This document shows positions 23,089 to 34,802 of a stretch of 64,000 nt of DNA, piece by piece. Numbering within the stretch: the stretch's first letter is position 1; every line of letters starts with the position of its first letter. Both the position numbers and the translations under genes were made by a program. The notes beneath the pieces were generated by a model that ran no database searches, was not told the origin of the DNA, and saw only the letters and a program-made list of their open reading frames with translations. This DNA is from Thelonectria olida (taxonomy: Eukaryota > Ascomycota > Sordariomycetes > Hypocreales > Nectriaceae): positions 1 to 64,000 of the forward strand of contig JAGPYM010000047.1 of the NCBI GenBank assembly GCA_020736575.1. Direction: 5' to 3'.

Positions 23089-26000
23089 GGCGTTTCAGGT
23101 AATCCAACTGAACGTGAGAAAACAGGACATGGTACACGAGAGCCTCATGAACGATAAGCACCTTCAAGATTACGCAGTCATAGCAATTCAAGAACCACAG
23201 GCACACCGAAGGGACAGCAAGCTACTAACGGTCCCCATGGGGCACCCTGGGTGGGTCAAGATGGTCCCTACAGTTTGGAAGGAAGGCAGATGGCCGATCC
23301 GGAGCATGTTGTGGGTGAATAAGGACGTGGAGGCGGAGCAGATACCGATAGAGTCAGCGGACATGACGGCAGCCATCTTGCGACTCCCCGAGCGGCTAGT
23401 CCTGGTCGCGTCGGCTTACGTACCAGGAGGAGACGCCCAGGCTTTGCAAGACACCTGCAACGCTTTGCGCCAGATCATCTCCGTCACACGAGGGCAAGAT
23501 GGCAGGATGGTGGATGTGTTAGTTGTCGGAGACTTCAACCGGCACGACCAGCTATGGGGAGGAGACGATGTTTCTTTCGTAAGACAGGGCGAAGCGGATC
23601 AGATCATTGACCTCATGAGCGAGTTTGATCTCGCGAGCTTGCTCCCAAGAGGAGCGAAGACGTGGAGCGGTGGAGACTTCGAAACAACAGTCGACTTGGT
23701 CCTGGCTTCAGAGGACTTGGCGACTACAACTGTCAAGTGTGCGATACACGGGACGGAACACGGCTCAGATCACCGGGCGATTAACACGGTCTTCGACATT
23801 TCGGTTCCCAAACAAGAACAACGAGATCGACTGCTCCTGAAAAACGCGCCTTGGAAAGAGATCAACACAAGAATTGCAGGCGCATTGGAGTCAACGCCAT
23901 TGGAAGGAACAGCGCAGCAAAAGACCGACAGGCTCATGTCAGTGGTGCTAGAGGCGATGCACTCTCTGACACCCAAAGCCAAGCCGTCACCCTACGCAAA
24001 GCGCTGGTGGACCTCAGACCTCACGCAACTCCGGCGGATATACACGTACTGGAGGAATCGCGCCAGATCATCGAGGCGAGCAGGACGGACACGTGAGGAG
24101 CTCGAGAATACAGCCAGGGGAGCAGCAAAGCAGTACCACGATGCCATCAGACAGCAGAAAAAGACACATTGGAACGAGTTTCTAGCCGACAACGACAACA
24201 TTTGGAAGGCGGCAAAGTATCTCAAGTCTGGAGATGATACAGCATTTGGCAAAGTGCCCCAGCTTACAAGGGCTGATGGCACGCGCACGACGAACAACAC
24301 CGAACAGGCTGATGAAATGCTAGCCACTTTCTTTCCCCCTCTGCCGGATCACATCGATGAGGAAGGAGAGAGGCCTCAGCGTGGAGCTGCCATCACCATG
24401 CCAGACATCACTATGGAGGAGGTGGAGCGGCAGCTCTTCGCGGCAAAGTTGTGGAAAGCACCTGGCGAGGACGGACTTCCTGCTATAGTCTGGAAGCAAG
24501 TCTGGCCAGTTGTTAAGCACCAAGTCTTATTATTATTTCGTGCATCACTAGAAGAAGGAGTCCTACCGGATCAATGGAGGCACGCAAAAATTATTCCTCT
24601 CAAGAAACCAAATAAAGAGGACTACTCGATCGCGAAGGCATGGAGGCCCATATCGCTCCTATCTACGCTAGGCAAAATACTAGAAGCGGTTGTCGCGGAA
24701 CGGATCTCGCATGCTGTCGAGACACACGGATTGTTGCCTACAAACCATTTTGGGGCCCGTAAACGGCGGTCCGCCGAGCAAGCCTTGATGTTGCTGCAGG
24801 AGCAGATCTACGCTGCCTGGCGAGGCCGACGGATCCTTAGCCTGGTGAGTTTCGACGTCAAAGGGGCATACAACGGAGTGTGCAAAGAGAGACTCGTCCA
24901 ACGACTGAGAGCAAGAGACATCCCAGAGGACCTGCTTCACTGGATTGAAGCCTTTTGCTCGAATCGCACATCGACTATTCAAGTCAACGGACAGTCATCC
25001 GAGATGCGGAGTTTGCCACAAGCAGGGCTGCCACAAGGCTCTCCTCTGTCTCCGATTCTGTTTCTTTTCTTCAATGCAGACCTCGTACAGCAGCGCATCG
25101 ATTGCTACGGGGGAGCGATAGCCTTTGTGGATGATTTCACGGCGTGGGTAACAGGCCCAACAGCAGAAAGCAACCGCCGCGGGATCAAAGAGATCATCAA
25201 GAAAGCGCTGGACTGGGAAAGGAGAAGTGGCGCGACCTTCGAGGCAGAAAAGACGGCAATTATACATTTCACTCGGAAAGCGTACAAGTCCGACTCGGAG
25301 CCTTTCGCGATCAGGGGACAGCTTATTCGACCCAAAACCCAGGTCAAGGTTCTCGGAATGATCATGGATTCTGGCCTTAAATACAAAGAACATATTGCAC
25401 GGGCAGCAAGCAAGGGCTTACAAGCAGTCATGGAACTACAAAGGCTCAGGGGCCTTATTCCAGCGACAGCAAGACAACTGTTCACAACCATGGTGGCCCC
25501 AGTGGTGGATTACGCCTCGAATGTCTGGATGCACGCATGCAAGTATAGAAGGGCCAGCCCTATCAACCGGGTCCAGAGGATTGGAGCGCAAGTGATCGTG
25601 GGGACGTTCCTCACGGTGGCGACAAGCGTAGCAGAAGCAGAGGCACACATCGCCAGTGCACATGAGCGTTTCTGGAGACGGGCAATCAAGATGTGGACTG
25701 ACCTCCACACGCTGCCAGCGACCAACCCACTTCGCAACGTCACATCTCGCATCCGAAAGTTCAGAAGATATAACCGTTCGCCATTTTACGAGGTGGCAGT
25801 GGCACTTAATGAGATTCCAGTGGAGGAACTAGAAACGATCAATCCGTTCACATTAGCACCCTGGGCAGAACGAGCGCAAGCCATAGTGGTTGATGGAGAC
25901 AACTCGCGGACGACACAAGCAGATCTAGGCTGGGCAGTGCGCGTCGCAGTGAGCAGCTCAGCGCGGAACGGGGTAGTTGGAGTCGGCGGGGTCATCGAGG

Positions 26001-26851
26001 TCCCTGTATCGGTGCGAGGAGGGCCGAAGCTTGAGCGGTTCTCCTTCACACTTGGTATGAGAACAGAACAGAACCCGTTCTCCGGAGAACTGGCAGCGGC
26101 AGCGTACGCATTGAGACACTTACCCGACCTCCAATACCGAAGTGTGGCACTGTTGGCGAGCAACAGGGCCGCTGTGCTCACGATCCGAAATCCTCGCCAG
26201 CAATCCGGTCAAGAGTATGTTAGGTGCATATATGACTCCATCGATACATTGAAAGAAAAGGATAATGTGGTGGCTGTCATATGGATGCCCACCAGTGCTG
26301 AACACAAGCTCCTGAAGATTGCTAAAGAAGAGGCGCGGGGTGCAACCCGAGACGGTGCCATCCCGGCCCTGAAGTTCCCTAGAATGCGATCGACGACCCT
26401 TAACATGGCTCGAATGAGTCAGCGTACTAACAAACACCTACCAGACAATGTCGGGAAGTTTTCGAAGAAGGTTGATGCTGCACTCCCAGGCAAGCACACT
26501 CGACTACTATACGATGGCTTATCACGAAGAGAAGCCAGCGTGCTAGCACAGCTCAGGACCGGCATGGCCAGATTGAATGGGTATCTCTCTCGGATCAGAG
26601 TAGCAGCATCGCAGCAATGCGCGTGTGGACAAGCGGCAGAGACAGTCGAGCATTTTCTCTTCCGATGCAGAACATGGACGGCGCGCCGAACCGAAATGCT
26701 GCAGTGCACCAAGACACTAAGAGGAAATCTCTCGTTCTTCCTAGGAGGGAAGTCGCCAACAGATAACGCGAAATGGGCACCAAATATGCAAGCAGTCCAT
26801 GCAACGATACGATTTGCAATAGCAACAGGTCGACTCGACACACAATATTGA
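23081..26851 (+). CDS. LINE ORF2: endonuclease, reverse transcriptase, RNase H
   Basis: From ATG 23081, 1256 residues. The frame is open from 22955, but [15 protein letters not shown] begins the endonuclease and the ATG overlaps the ORF1 stop (ATGAGTAA). APE endonuclease motifs: QLNVRKQ (about 9), [15 protein letters not shown] (about 149), GSDHRAI (about 228). Reverse transcriptase motifs: KAPGEDGLP (about 460), [11 protein letters not shown] (about 590), [13 protein letters not shown] (about 648) and FVDDF (about 682) with the catalytic Asp pair. An RNase H-like domain covers about 950-1085 but lacks the usual first Asp (see findings). The C-terminus carries a CCHC knuckle ([17 protein letters not shown], about 1180). 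It looks complete and open, so possibly still active. Confidence 0.9.
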   Translation: MSKAFQVIQLNVRKQDMVHESLMNDKHLQDYAVIAIQEPQAHRRDSKLLTVPMGHPGWVKMVPTVWKEGRWPIRSMLWVNKDVEAEQIPIESADMTAAILRLPERLVLVASAYVPGGDAQALQDTCNALRQIISVTRGQDGRMVDVLVVGDFNRHDQLWGGDDVSFVRQGEADQIIDLMSEFDLASLLPRGAKTWSGGDFETTVDLVLASEDLATTTVKCAIHGTEHGSDHRAINTVFDISVPKQEQRDRLLLKNAPWKEINTRIAGALESTPLEGTAQQKTDRLMSVVLEAMHSLTPKAKPSPYAKRWWTSDLTQLRRIYTYWRNRARSSRRAGRTREELENTARGAAKQYHDAIRQQKKTHWNEFLADNDNIWKAAKYLKSGDDTAFGKVPQLTRADGTRTTNNTEQADEMLATFFPPLPDHIDEEGERPQRGAAITMPDITMEEVERQLFAAKLWKAPGEDGLPAIVWKQVWPVVKHQVLLLFRASLEEGVLPDQWRHAKIIPLKKPNKEDYSIAKAWRPISLLSTLGKILEAVVAERISHAVETHGLLPTNHFGARKRRSAEQALMLLQEQIYAAWRGRRILSLVSFDVKGAYNGVCKERLVQRLRARDIPEDLLHWIEAFCSNRTSTIQVNGQSSEMRSLPQAGLPQGSPLSPILFLFFNADLVQQRIDCYGGAIAFVDDFTAWVTGPTAESNRRGIKEIIKKALDWERRSGATFEAEKTAIIHFTRKAYKSDSEPFAIRGQLIRPKTQVKVLGMIMDSGLKYKEHIARAASKGLQAVMELQRLRGLIPATARQLFTTMVAPVVDYASNVWMHACKYRRASPINRVQRIGAQVIVGTFLTVATSVAEAEAHIASAHERFWRRAIKMWTDLHTLPATNPLRNVTSRIRKFRRYNRSPFYEVAVALNEIPVEELETINPFTLAPWAERAQAIVVDGDNSRTTQADLGWAVRVAVSSSARNGVVGVGGVIEVPVSVRGGPKLERFSFTLGMRTEQNPFSGELAAAAYALRHLPDLQYRSVALLASNRAAVLTIRNPRQQSGQEYVRCIYDSIDTLKEKDNVVAVIWMPTSAEHKLLKIAKEEARGATRDGAIPALKFPRMRSTTLNMARMSQRTNKHLPDNVGKFSKKVDAALPGKHTRLLYDGLSRREASVLAQLRTGMARLNGYLSRIRVAASQQCACGQAAETVEHFLFRCRTWTARRTEMLQCTKTLRGNLSFFLGGKSPTDNAKWAPNMQAVHATIRFAIATGRLDTQY

Positions 26852-27071
26852 AGGCAGATTGCGAATCTTCACCTACTCATTCTCACTAACCTACTCACAC
26901 CCTATATCAAACACCCCGTGTCATCAAGCGGACATCGCTTCAGCCGCCGTAGATAGGACACTGAACACTTGAAGAATAGCCTTCAAGCTAGTTCGCTGGC
27001 AACGCTACTAAACCACGGGAATCCGCAGAGAGTAACGGAGCAGAATGGAATGCACAGTTAGGGAACAGACG

Positions 27072-27220
27072 CAGTATGGGCTTCAGGAGACGGGTTACAA
27101 TTCGGACGATACAAGATAAAGTACAGTATGGGCTTGAAGAAATGCAGACACAATTTGGGCAGTGTGTGGCACAGCATGGGCTTGAGGAGACGAGGACGAA
27201 AATTAGGCAGTGTACGTATG
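27072..27220 (+). repeat. ~50-bp tandem repeat in LINE 3' UTR
   Basis: CAGTATGGGCTTCAGGAGACG at 27072, CAGTATGGGCTTGAAGAAATG at 27124 and CAGCATGGGCTTGAGGAGACG at 27172 start three imperfect units with periods of 52 and 48 bp. It lies just before the element tail. Confidence 0.7.
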
Positions 27221-27721
27221 TATTAGTAACCAGTGCCCTTTCGGCCAAAACAAGCCGCCGGGCGTAATAAATTGTATTGTATTGTACTGAGGAGTTTTAC
27301 CTAAGAAGTTGTGTTTATAGACTTCAGGTGTAGTTAAACACGACGAGATAACAAGTCCAACAACGGAGGTAGGCGTACCGGATATAGTAATTGGGACGGG
27401 CCCGTCCGCCTATTGACCGCGCGAGAAGACATCACGTCGTGCACGAACCATATTTGTTGTATTTGATCAAATTACGTGCAGCCCCCTCGTCGCAGTAGCC
27501 AGATAGGGGTATCTTTTCGTCCTTTTCAAGATGAGATTCTTTCATCATATACAAAGATCAATGCATTTATTCTTGGCCGCGATAATTACCCAGCTGAGCG
27601 CTGAAGCCAAAGTTGTAATTGCATTCCATATATCCGTAATTCACCTAACGCACATCGTGTCCAAAACTGGTTTGGCAGACTAGGAGTCAAACATGAAAAA
27701 ATCGACGGAGAACTGCTCCAG

Positions 27722-27734
27722 AATATATAAAGGT
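27722..27734 (+). promoter_or_regulatory. TATA box of Skp1-like gene
   Basis: GAATATATAAAGG lies about 55-65 bp upstream of the ATG at 27786, a plausible TATA element with a short leader. The rest of 27293-27785 holds nothing recognisable. Confidence 0.5.
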
Positions 27735-27785
27735 ACTCCCGGCCTTGCGTGATAGGCCTTTTCTCAGACCACTTCTATTCTCGAT

Positions 27786-28850
27786 ATGGAGGAAATCACA
27801 CTAATCAGTAGTGATAAGAAGGAATTCCGCGTAAGTCCGCATGTTCTGTGTAGTCCAATAATATCTCAGATGCCCAAGGCCATTGGACCTGGTCCTGTAC
27901 CGTTATATAGCATAAACGCGTTTACTCTCCAGAAGGTTCTCATGTGGTGTAACCACCACCATGACCTAAACCTCGATGAAACGGACTATGTTGACATGTG
28001 GAAAAAGAAGATGGAGTGCAGACAGTGGGAGTCTTATTTCTTTGACGAAAACGTGCAGGTGATATTGAATCTCATTCGTGCAGCCGACTACCTCGAAATC
28101 AACCCTCTTTTTGAGCTTAGTTGTCAAAAGATTGCACATATCAGCAAGGACTACCCTTTGCAACTCACAACATTACCGGACCACTATCAGAGTCAAATTA
28201 CAACAAACATATCACCTTGGAGGCTCAAGAGAGCGGCTGAAGCAGGCATGATTTTCATGACTCCGGAGCAACGACTGCATAATAATATTTGGACTAGCGT
28301 ATTCAAAAACGATGAATTCTGCGATCTCGCACTGGCTCATGGAGCAAATCCCATCCTCATCGGCAAGGATCTCGAATGTCATGGAGAGATGTATCTCGTA
28401 CTAAGCTCCATGGACTTTTCTGGAGATACGTACGCAACCTTGAAAGAGCGTGGATCTCGGTTTGTTGATTGCCTTCAAGAACATCACCTCGATCGAACCA
28501 CCGCTGAATGCACATTGAAGAAATCAAAAATCACGCTCAACATCTCGGAAAGCAGGGGACAAGATTGTTCCATCGTTCGAAACGTTGAACAGAGACTAGT
28601 GCGACACGAACCTGGCTTAAAACGATGGACATCGTACATATCTTTGAGATACCCTACTATCCATCGTCTTGAGAATGACAACGGCCAAGACGGGAGAGTT
28701 GAGATACTTTGTGAAGACTGCCTTCACCCTGTAATTGGCGAAGAGTTAAAATGGCTATGCTTGGATAGTTTGGAGACTGGCTACCAAGAGACTGCTTGCT
28801 TCGAAAGCTCTTCAAAGAATAGCATAATGACCCCATACGGCGATCTATGA
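27786..28850 (+). CDS. Skp1-like (BTB/POZ-fold) protein with C-terminal extension
   Basis: Single-exon ORF of 354 residues. The first ~120 residues follow the Skp1 pattern: ITLISSDKKEFRVSPHVLCS at 4-23 (Skp1 POZ N-terminus), FTLQKVLMWCNHHHD at 46-60, a WESYFF linker, and LIRAADYLEINPLFELSCQK at 96-115. Skp1 links cullin-1 to F-box proteins in SCF ubiquitin ligases. True Skp1 is about 160 residues and ends in a helix that grips F-box proteins. Here the conserved C-terminal helix is not evident, and about 230 residues of unrecognised sequence follow. It is probably a divergent accessory paralogue, not the housekeeping gene. Interaction with the F-box protein at 44849 is speculation. Confidence 0.7.
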   Translation: MEEITLISSDKKEFRVSPHVLCSPIISQMPKAIGPGPVPLYSINAFTLQKVLMWCNHHHDLNLDETDYVDMWKKKMECRQWESYFFDENVQVILNLIRAADYLEINPLFELSCQKIAHISKDYPLQLTTLPDHYQSQITTNISPWRLKRAAEAGMIFMTPEQRLHNNIWTSVFKNDEFCDLALAHGANPILIGKDLECHGEMYLVLSSMDFSGDTYATLKERGSRFVDCLQEHHLDRTTAECTLKKSKITLNISESRGQDCSIVRNVEQRLVRHEPGLKRWTSYISLRYPTIHRLENDNGQDGRVEILCEDCLHPVIGEELKWLCLDSLETGYQETACFESSSKNSIMTPYGDL

Positions 28851-31800
28851 CACATTGCGGTGTAATCTGCCAGACTATGAGTAGGATGAGGTTGCTATAC
28901 ATGGATTTATTTTCCCGTTTATGGGAGGATGGCCTTACATCACCGTAATAGGGCAACCCCGGGCTAGTTAATGTGAATGGTTTGATACATTTCGATAGGA
29001 TTGGCTATAAGGCTGACATAAGACACAAAAAAGCCCACTGGTAGGCAGGCACGTGTTTCAGAGAGTTTTTGCCGAGTCGTTGTGTCATGGTTTGCTGAAC
29101 AATCTAAACCACGGGGAGGACTTTCATACGTACATTTAGGCCTTCCTTCAAGGAGAATTCGTCAGTTAAGTTACAAAGACGAATCTAGATCCTGTAATAT
29201 CATACGAGCGTTGTGTATGATTGAGTATTTTGAGCAGAGGGGGACAAGTTTTGACGCTTCTAGATATATGTTGCTGTCATAATTCGCCACGGGATATACT
29301 CGGTTTGGCTGGTCTCCGAGATTAGAGGGCTCACCCTGCTGTCTGGTTCCTAAGGCGCAAGCATCTAACTAGTGAGGAAGAACTACGCTTAAAGCATGCA
29401 CAAATTTCAATGCAAGTCCTCAAACATTGCTTCATCGATCACGGTTACCGGCCTAGAGGGACTACAGCTCTGTCTCTACAGACTCTCAATGCTCAGCTAC
29501 TAATAGAGTACGCGTTTAGACTTGGATTACTTTGCGAGACTAGTAAATCTAAACGGTTGATCAAATTGCGGGCCAGCTGCTTGCGAAATCTAATTTCTTT
29601 TGATTGCGCCAGCGTTCCACAAATCTCGGAATTGGGCTTCCTGGAGTCTATGAGAGCGTCTTGGTGCACAAGGCAGTCTGGCATCCGCCACCCAAGATCG
29701 TATTGAATGACGCCATCACTAATGAAAAAGTCCCAAAAGACGATTTCCTCTCCGGTAGGGCTGCAGGGAATGACTTCGCAAACACCTACCACAAGGGCAG
29801 GCTTGATGTTGGGAAAATCTACCGACAATTAGCAGCTACTGCAGCAGTATTGGCCTTTCACATCCCCGGCATATGCGCAAGAACAATGTTGTGGCGACCG
29901 ACCGCGCTAGTGTAGCAGCTGTTAGGGGCTTTGTCGAATGCTGAACCGTCTCATCCCAATGGAAGTTCAAGAGAAGGACGCGATTGGAGGCTATCTCAAA
30001 GTCGCGACGTGTGGTTCATCGGGATGGGCAGGCCACTCTATTAGGTGCCGCCATCCTTTCTGAGCGAGATGTCGATTCTCTTGATCGCCTTCGTTAGGAG
30101 TCAACAATCTTCTCTTCTATGAAGAAAGCTTGTTTAGTAGAAGACGTCCCAAACCGAGAGATCTCCCTAGCAAAGCTAGGAGGGGCCATCGTAGTAATGC
30201 TTGGCCACACTTGTTCTTGGCCAGATTTGCATGGTACCGTCAAGCCCGAGAATATCCAAGACTCTGACGAGGGAGACCTCTAACAGCGGGGGCAACTGCC
30301 CGTAAGATGTCTAGCGATGAAGCGTTCCTTGGTCTTTAGACGAAATAGCTACAACGTCTTTCTGTCCATGGTCTTGATAGTGATATCGGTACTGTCAGTT
30401 TCAATCGTCCAAGGTAATCGTGCATGCCGACAGCTAAGAACAAGACCACTATATTAAGCAGTCCAGTCAAATACAGAAGGATGAACCTGGGGTGCAAGCT
30501 AAAGATCAATCCGAAGATGTTGCTACTTCGGGGCAGATCAGCCACCTTGTGAGTCACGCGGGATAAGAGAGGAGTATGGCCCCTAGGACAGGCACAGTTT
30601 TGCTGTGGTACCAGGAAGTCTGGTTGTTGTAGTTTTGAATGTGTCTCGCAAAACGCCACAGCCCTGTCATCTGACCTCTGTTGGAATAACTAGGAGCCTC
30701 CCCCTCACTTCAGGATCACGCCTCAAAGTCCTAGAATTAGAGTTCAACAGTCCTAGGTGGAATCACATAGGATATAAACCCTCAGGCAGCTCTTATCGCG
30801 ATAATAATATCAGCCATCTTAATTTTATCGAGTGCATCCAGCGGCTCTACGCAATTCTCAAGAACCAAGACATGATTCAGAAAGCGAAAAATATTCATTA
30901 CACGTATAGAAGTGCTTTCTATTTATTCACTGATGCGCACGCATACCATTGGTTAAGATAATCGCCTATATCATTTTGCGTGGTCAGTCATCTGGATGTC
31001 GAGGATGATACCCTGAGCCGAAGCGACGTATGAAAGTGGGTATACATCATTTAGGCACGACTAATAAAGCTATGCTTAGAACTGTTGCTCATTCTGTTTA
31101 GGTTAATTGACATCAGATCATAATTATGTATGTGGGTGGTTGTATGCCCTCCATTCAGGTTTGAAGCATTACGAATCTTTTTAAGGGCAACTACCAAGTA
31201 GCGAAGCGCTTGAGTTTAGTTCGCACAGATGTTTTGGAAGAAGGAGGCCAACTCGGTTATTTATACAGTGCGGCCATAAATCCTCCTCAATATTATGGCC
31301 TGTTTACTCTTGAAAGTGGCCTCCGCACATGGGGATCGGTGCTGGTATACACGTCGTAGTCAAGTTCGGTCATCTTAAGACTCCCCCGAAACGGAAACAG
31401 TTCTATCATGAGTACTTCAGAGAGCAATGCTTGTCTGATGATTGCGGGATATCCCATATGTTTCCGACAAAGCCACTCGCAATGTGCTCGAAGGCCTCAT
31501 GTCTTTTCCAAGTCTATCTAAGCCTAATTTATAGAAATATCAACACGAGTTCATCAGGAAGACTTAGGAAGAATGAATGGCTGTTTACGAAAATGAAAAA
31601 TAAATGTTGATGTTATGCATTACAGGAATTTACCAACGAAAGCCGGGTAGGTACTATACATGTGGCAGCGAATATCACCTGAAGTTGGATGTGTTCTTGT
31701 GGTGCAAGGAGTTCCGCGGACTCGTTTGATGCTAATTAGCATGCCTCAAACTCAGACAGAGCAAGCAGCCCTTCGTCTCAAGAGCATCAACACGACCACC

Positions 31801-32460
31801 TGCTATCGAACACTGCAATTTGGATAATTGCAGTCGCCAATAACGCCAAAAAAAACACGGGTGAGCTAAATGATCTGGCAACTATCACCTCACTCTAGTA
31901 GCAACTGTCATGAAATACTAAGAAGCTCGCGCGACGGAAGTCTCGTTTGTGATTCGTAAGGTGATTATGACCTCAAAGTTAGGAGTGGTCTCTTAATTAT
32001 ACAGCAAGTAGATTTCTAGTTCTATTGGAGTAATTGGAGTGTTGTACCTCAGAACTCAATTCCGACATTAGTGCACCGTCTCACATATCAACGTCAATCA
32101 TAAAATATGCGTCCGGCACTGACTGACTGTTGAGCCAGCGTTATAGCAGGGATACAGGATGGATAATTAAGAAACCATCGCTAGGAGTCCGGCTTCATGC
32201 TGGTTTGATGGATCAGTAATCCGAAGAATCGTGGCCACGAATACTTCCGGGTGAATCTAGATACGGGAATTCTTTTCTCCTTGTCTAGTCAATTCTGACA
32301 CGCCATACTGCAACGTCTTCACGCTCCACATGTTTCGGGGTCTAGAAAGCCAAGAGTCAGATTCAACTTTGTATGCGCATTGCCGTATTATTACCAAACT
32401 ACAACTTGACGGATGGCTGTCAAGGTGTGACCCCGACATGCATTATATACAGGCATGGCC
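28851..32460. other. long stretch without a recognisable gene
   Basis: Several short ORFs occur on both strands (for example 29410-29706 plus, 29493-29828 minus, 30605-30961 plus), but none has a domain I can name and they overlap. Around 29350-29680 the plus strand reads openly as LTSEEELRLKHAQISMQVLK and onward for about 110 codons, so a decayed gene is possible. I see no repeats or RNA genes. Confidence 0.45.
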
Positions 32461-33974
32461 CTATTGACTCTCCTCGACTGCAACAAGCTCGCACTCTATC
32501 AAACTTTCCGCTCCCTCGCCACCTTGCCAGATGTCAACAATCTTCAATCCTAGGACACTCTCTATAAGACTGTACCACTCCGTTTCAGTGCGTTCTTTGG
32601 CGCTGACCAAACTCATCATGATCAAATCAAGGCTCGTAGCCTCCCAGTGTGCCCCAGTTCTCGGCATAACAAATTCGTGAATCAACAACTTGCTATAGCC
32701 GTGTTTCATAGCGTCGCGGATGTGCGAAAGAATCATCTTGCATTTGTCGTCCGGCCAGTCGTGCAGGCAAGAGTGTATGTAGTAGGCACGGGCGCCTATT
32801 ATTAACAAGGTTAGTATTCACTACACTTTCCGTCATCGTAAAACGGTGTCACTGATTACCTTTGATGGGCTGTTCCGTGAAGAAGTCATAGGGCATCGAG
32901 GTGATTGCGTCAGGCAAAGATTCGATGCTGTGAATGACAATTTCTGTATCCTGGAGATAAAGTCGACCGGGAGTCGAGGGATGGTATTTGTGGAACTCTT
33001 TCAAGTCATGACCTCTATTGCCGCCAATGTCGACGAGGAAGGGGGCATCACACGACGTGTCGGCGCCCTTCACAAGCCGAGCCTCCACCGGATAAACAGA
33101 AGGGACCATCCATGGCGTACGGCCATGTCTATACCCTGCCATGTGATCATTGAAGTGAGCACCATAGCCTAGGGAACGCAACCAGGAAAAAACGTCAAGG
33201 TTTGTATCAGAAGTCATCATTAAAGATGTGTCGCTCGCGTTGTCCGGATTCTTGTACCCTCGCTTACGCGCATATTCATGAAACAGCAGCACAGCCGAGC
33301 TTGTACCGGAAAGCCTTATTGTGATTCTTTGTGTTAGCCGCAACCGTTTCGTTCACAAATTGGAATAGAAAGAGACTCACATAGCTATGTAGCCGTTTCC
33401 GATAATATCCAAGCTCAAGGCCTTGCTGTAGTTGGTTGGTTTGTACTCGTTTTCCCCAGTCTCAGTGACGTATCCCAAAGCGCCAAGATGACGCATCAAA
33501 CGGCCTGTTTGACCCGTAAGCATATTGAATTTATCATGTAACACTTGCACTGCTACAACTTACTCAACAACGCTGGCTCGATACTCAGAACCGTGGCAAG
33601 TTCTTGTACCAATTGAGGCCTATCACCATTGCTGACCATCAATTTCCATAAACCCACCTCGACGCCGAGACTGACCGCCGCAGACACACCAGTCTGTCAA
33701 GTTAGTTGCCGAGTTAAGGTATAAACTAGAGAATAACGAATTGGGTAGACTATACCTGGGCCCAACAGTGCTTCGCCATGGTTTCACGTGGTGTCTCGAG
33801 ACTTCGGACTAGAGCACGGGCTAGGGAAAGAAGTTCCTTACGTCCTTGTTCGCTGATCGTTTGAAGGGACTCATTCTTCTTGGCTAACTTTTCCAGAAGG
33901 GAAGGTACTGCCTCGATGTTGTTCGCAGCTGTGGCGACAGAGATGTCCACGGTCGATCTACCAGAGTCTGCCAT
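32461..33974 (-). CDS. SAM-dependent O-methyltransferase (COMT-like)
   Basis: Five exons on the minus strand give an intact 420-residue protein: 33756-33974, 33564-33693, 33381-33504, 32860-33314 and 32461-32795, with introns of 62, 59, 66 and 64 bp and consistent phases. The N-terminal part (VSAAVSLGVEVGLWKLM) is the winged-helix dimerisation region of fungal O-methyltransferases. FLVDIGGNRGHDLKEF is the SAM-binding motif. YYIHSCLHDWPDDKCKMIL holds the catalytic His (HDW), and SKLLIHEFVMP and MMSLVSAKERTETEW follow the family pattern. Length fits fungal secondary-metabolite O-methyltransferases, which methylate phenolic or polyketide hydroxyls. No synthase or other tailoring enzyme is visible nearby, so the substrate is unknown. 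The ATG at 33974 is the only one that fits the N-terminus. Confidence 0.88.
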
Positions 33975-34520
33975 CCTTGCTGACTTTGCGGGACTAAGGT
34001 GATTGTTCAGTGAAAAGAAAAGGGAGAGAACTTGAAAGACTAGAAGACTGTTCCCAGTGGGTGATGGTAAAGGAACTATTTATGTCGTTATCTCGAAGAC
34101 CCCCCGTGCTACGATCATTCTGTCCTATAATAGCCGTAGGCAAGTTGGTTAGGAACTAACGGCCGGTTACGGCTTCATCATTCAAGCTAATGATGCTACA
34201 GTACCGCAACTCAATTTCGTATTACCAATAGAAGGCATTCCGTTGCTGACATCCATTGCTGTGGGGCCTTAGCATAACGCCCTCACTTGAACTTTGGAAT
34301 TAGGAGGATTATAGCATCTTCGTCCCTTTTCAGACAACATACCGGAAAGTACCTTGGCTCGGACCACACAAAAAGCTACGCACACGTGTCGCAGCTCAAA
34401 CTACGGTACATTTTCAGAGAGCACATATATATCAGATGACCTATCGCCGGATTTTGTACGACTTGTTATCTTGTAAAGACCCTTGCGCTGGTCAGGACAC
34501 AAAGCTTTGGTCTATAAGTC
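33975..34520. other. intergenic between divergent genes
   Basis: Presumed promoter region of the O-methyltransferase (minus) and of the small ORF at 34521 (plus). A CACATATATATCAG string at about 34422-34436 could be a TATA-like element for the plus-strand ORF. Nothing else is recognised. Confidence 0.4.
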
Positions 34521-34802
34521 ATGAATCTAATTTCGTACAAGATACGGGACAGTGTAGAACACCACGAAGGAGATGACTCTTACATTCCATACCTATCGTC
34601 GCCAAGTAAGGCGACCGTGAGTACAGGTAGACCGCAGGCAAACAGTGCCTGTGCTGTCATGCTGGAAACTGAGCATTCATGGATCATCAGGGCCAACGAC
34701 TGCTTGATCGAATGGATTTGCCCTACTTGTAAGACTGCAGAGCGCGGTCTCTTTTTTGAATGCCATTATTGTAAGCGTGTAAAATGCAGGCAGTGTGTGT
34801 AG
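34521..34802 (+). CDS. small Cys-rich (zinc-ribbon-like) hypothetical protein
   Basis: 93 residues from an ATG. The C-terminal third contains three close Cys pairs: CPTCKTAERGLFFECHYCKR followed by VKCRQC, giving C-x2-C, C-x2-C and C-x2-C spacing, which could bind one or two zinc ions. The N-terminal half (MNLISYKIRDSVEHHEGDD) has no recognisable feature. The chain ends two residues after the last Cys (QCV). I do not recognise the family. It could be a spliced fragment of a larger zinc-binding protein. Confidence 0.4.
   Translation: MNLISYKIRDSVEHHEGDDSYIPYLSSPSKATVSTGRPQANSACAVMLETEHSWIIRANDCLIEWICPTCKTAERGLFFECHYCKRVKCRQCV

Larger units (their letters stand above)
21700..27292 (+). mobile_element. 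Tad1-like LINE retrotransposon
   Basis: Non-LTR retrotransposon with two open ORFs (ORF1 at 21778, ORF2 to 26851) and a 3' untranslated region ending in CCCTTTCGGCC and an ATTGT-repeat tail (TTGTATTGTATTGTAC, 27270-27286). The 5' end is not defined; I place it near 21700 as an estimate. There are no RIP-type stops, in strong contrast to 1-17156, so it inserted recently or escaped RIP. It probably moves by target-primed reverse transcription, as the family does. Confidence 0.85.

Noticed and set aside
21802..26843. Many minus-strand ORFs across the LINE
   Set aside because: They are antisense shadows of ORF1 and ORF2.
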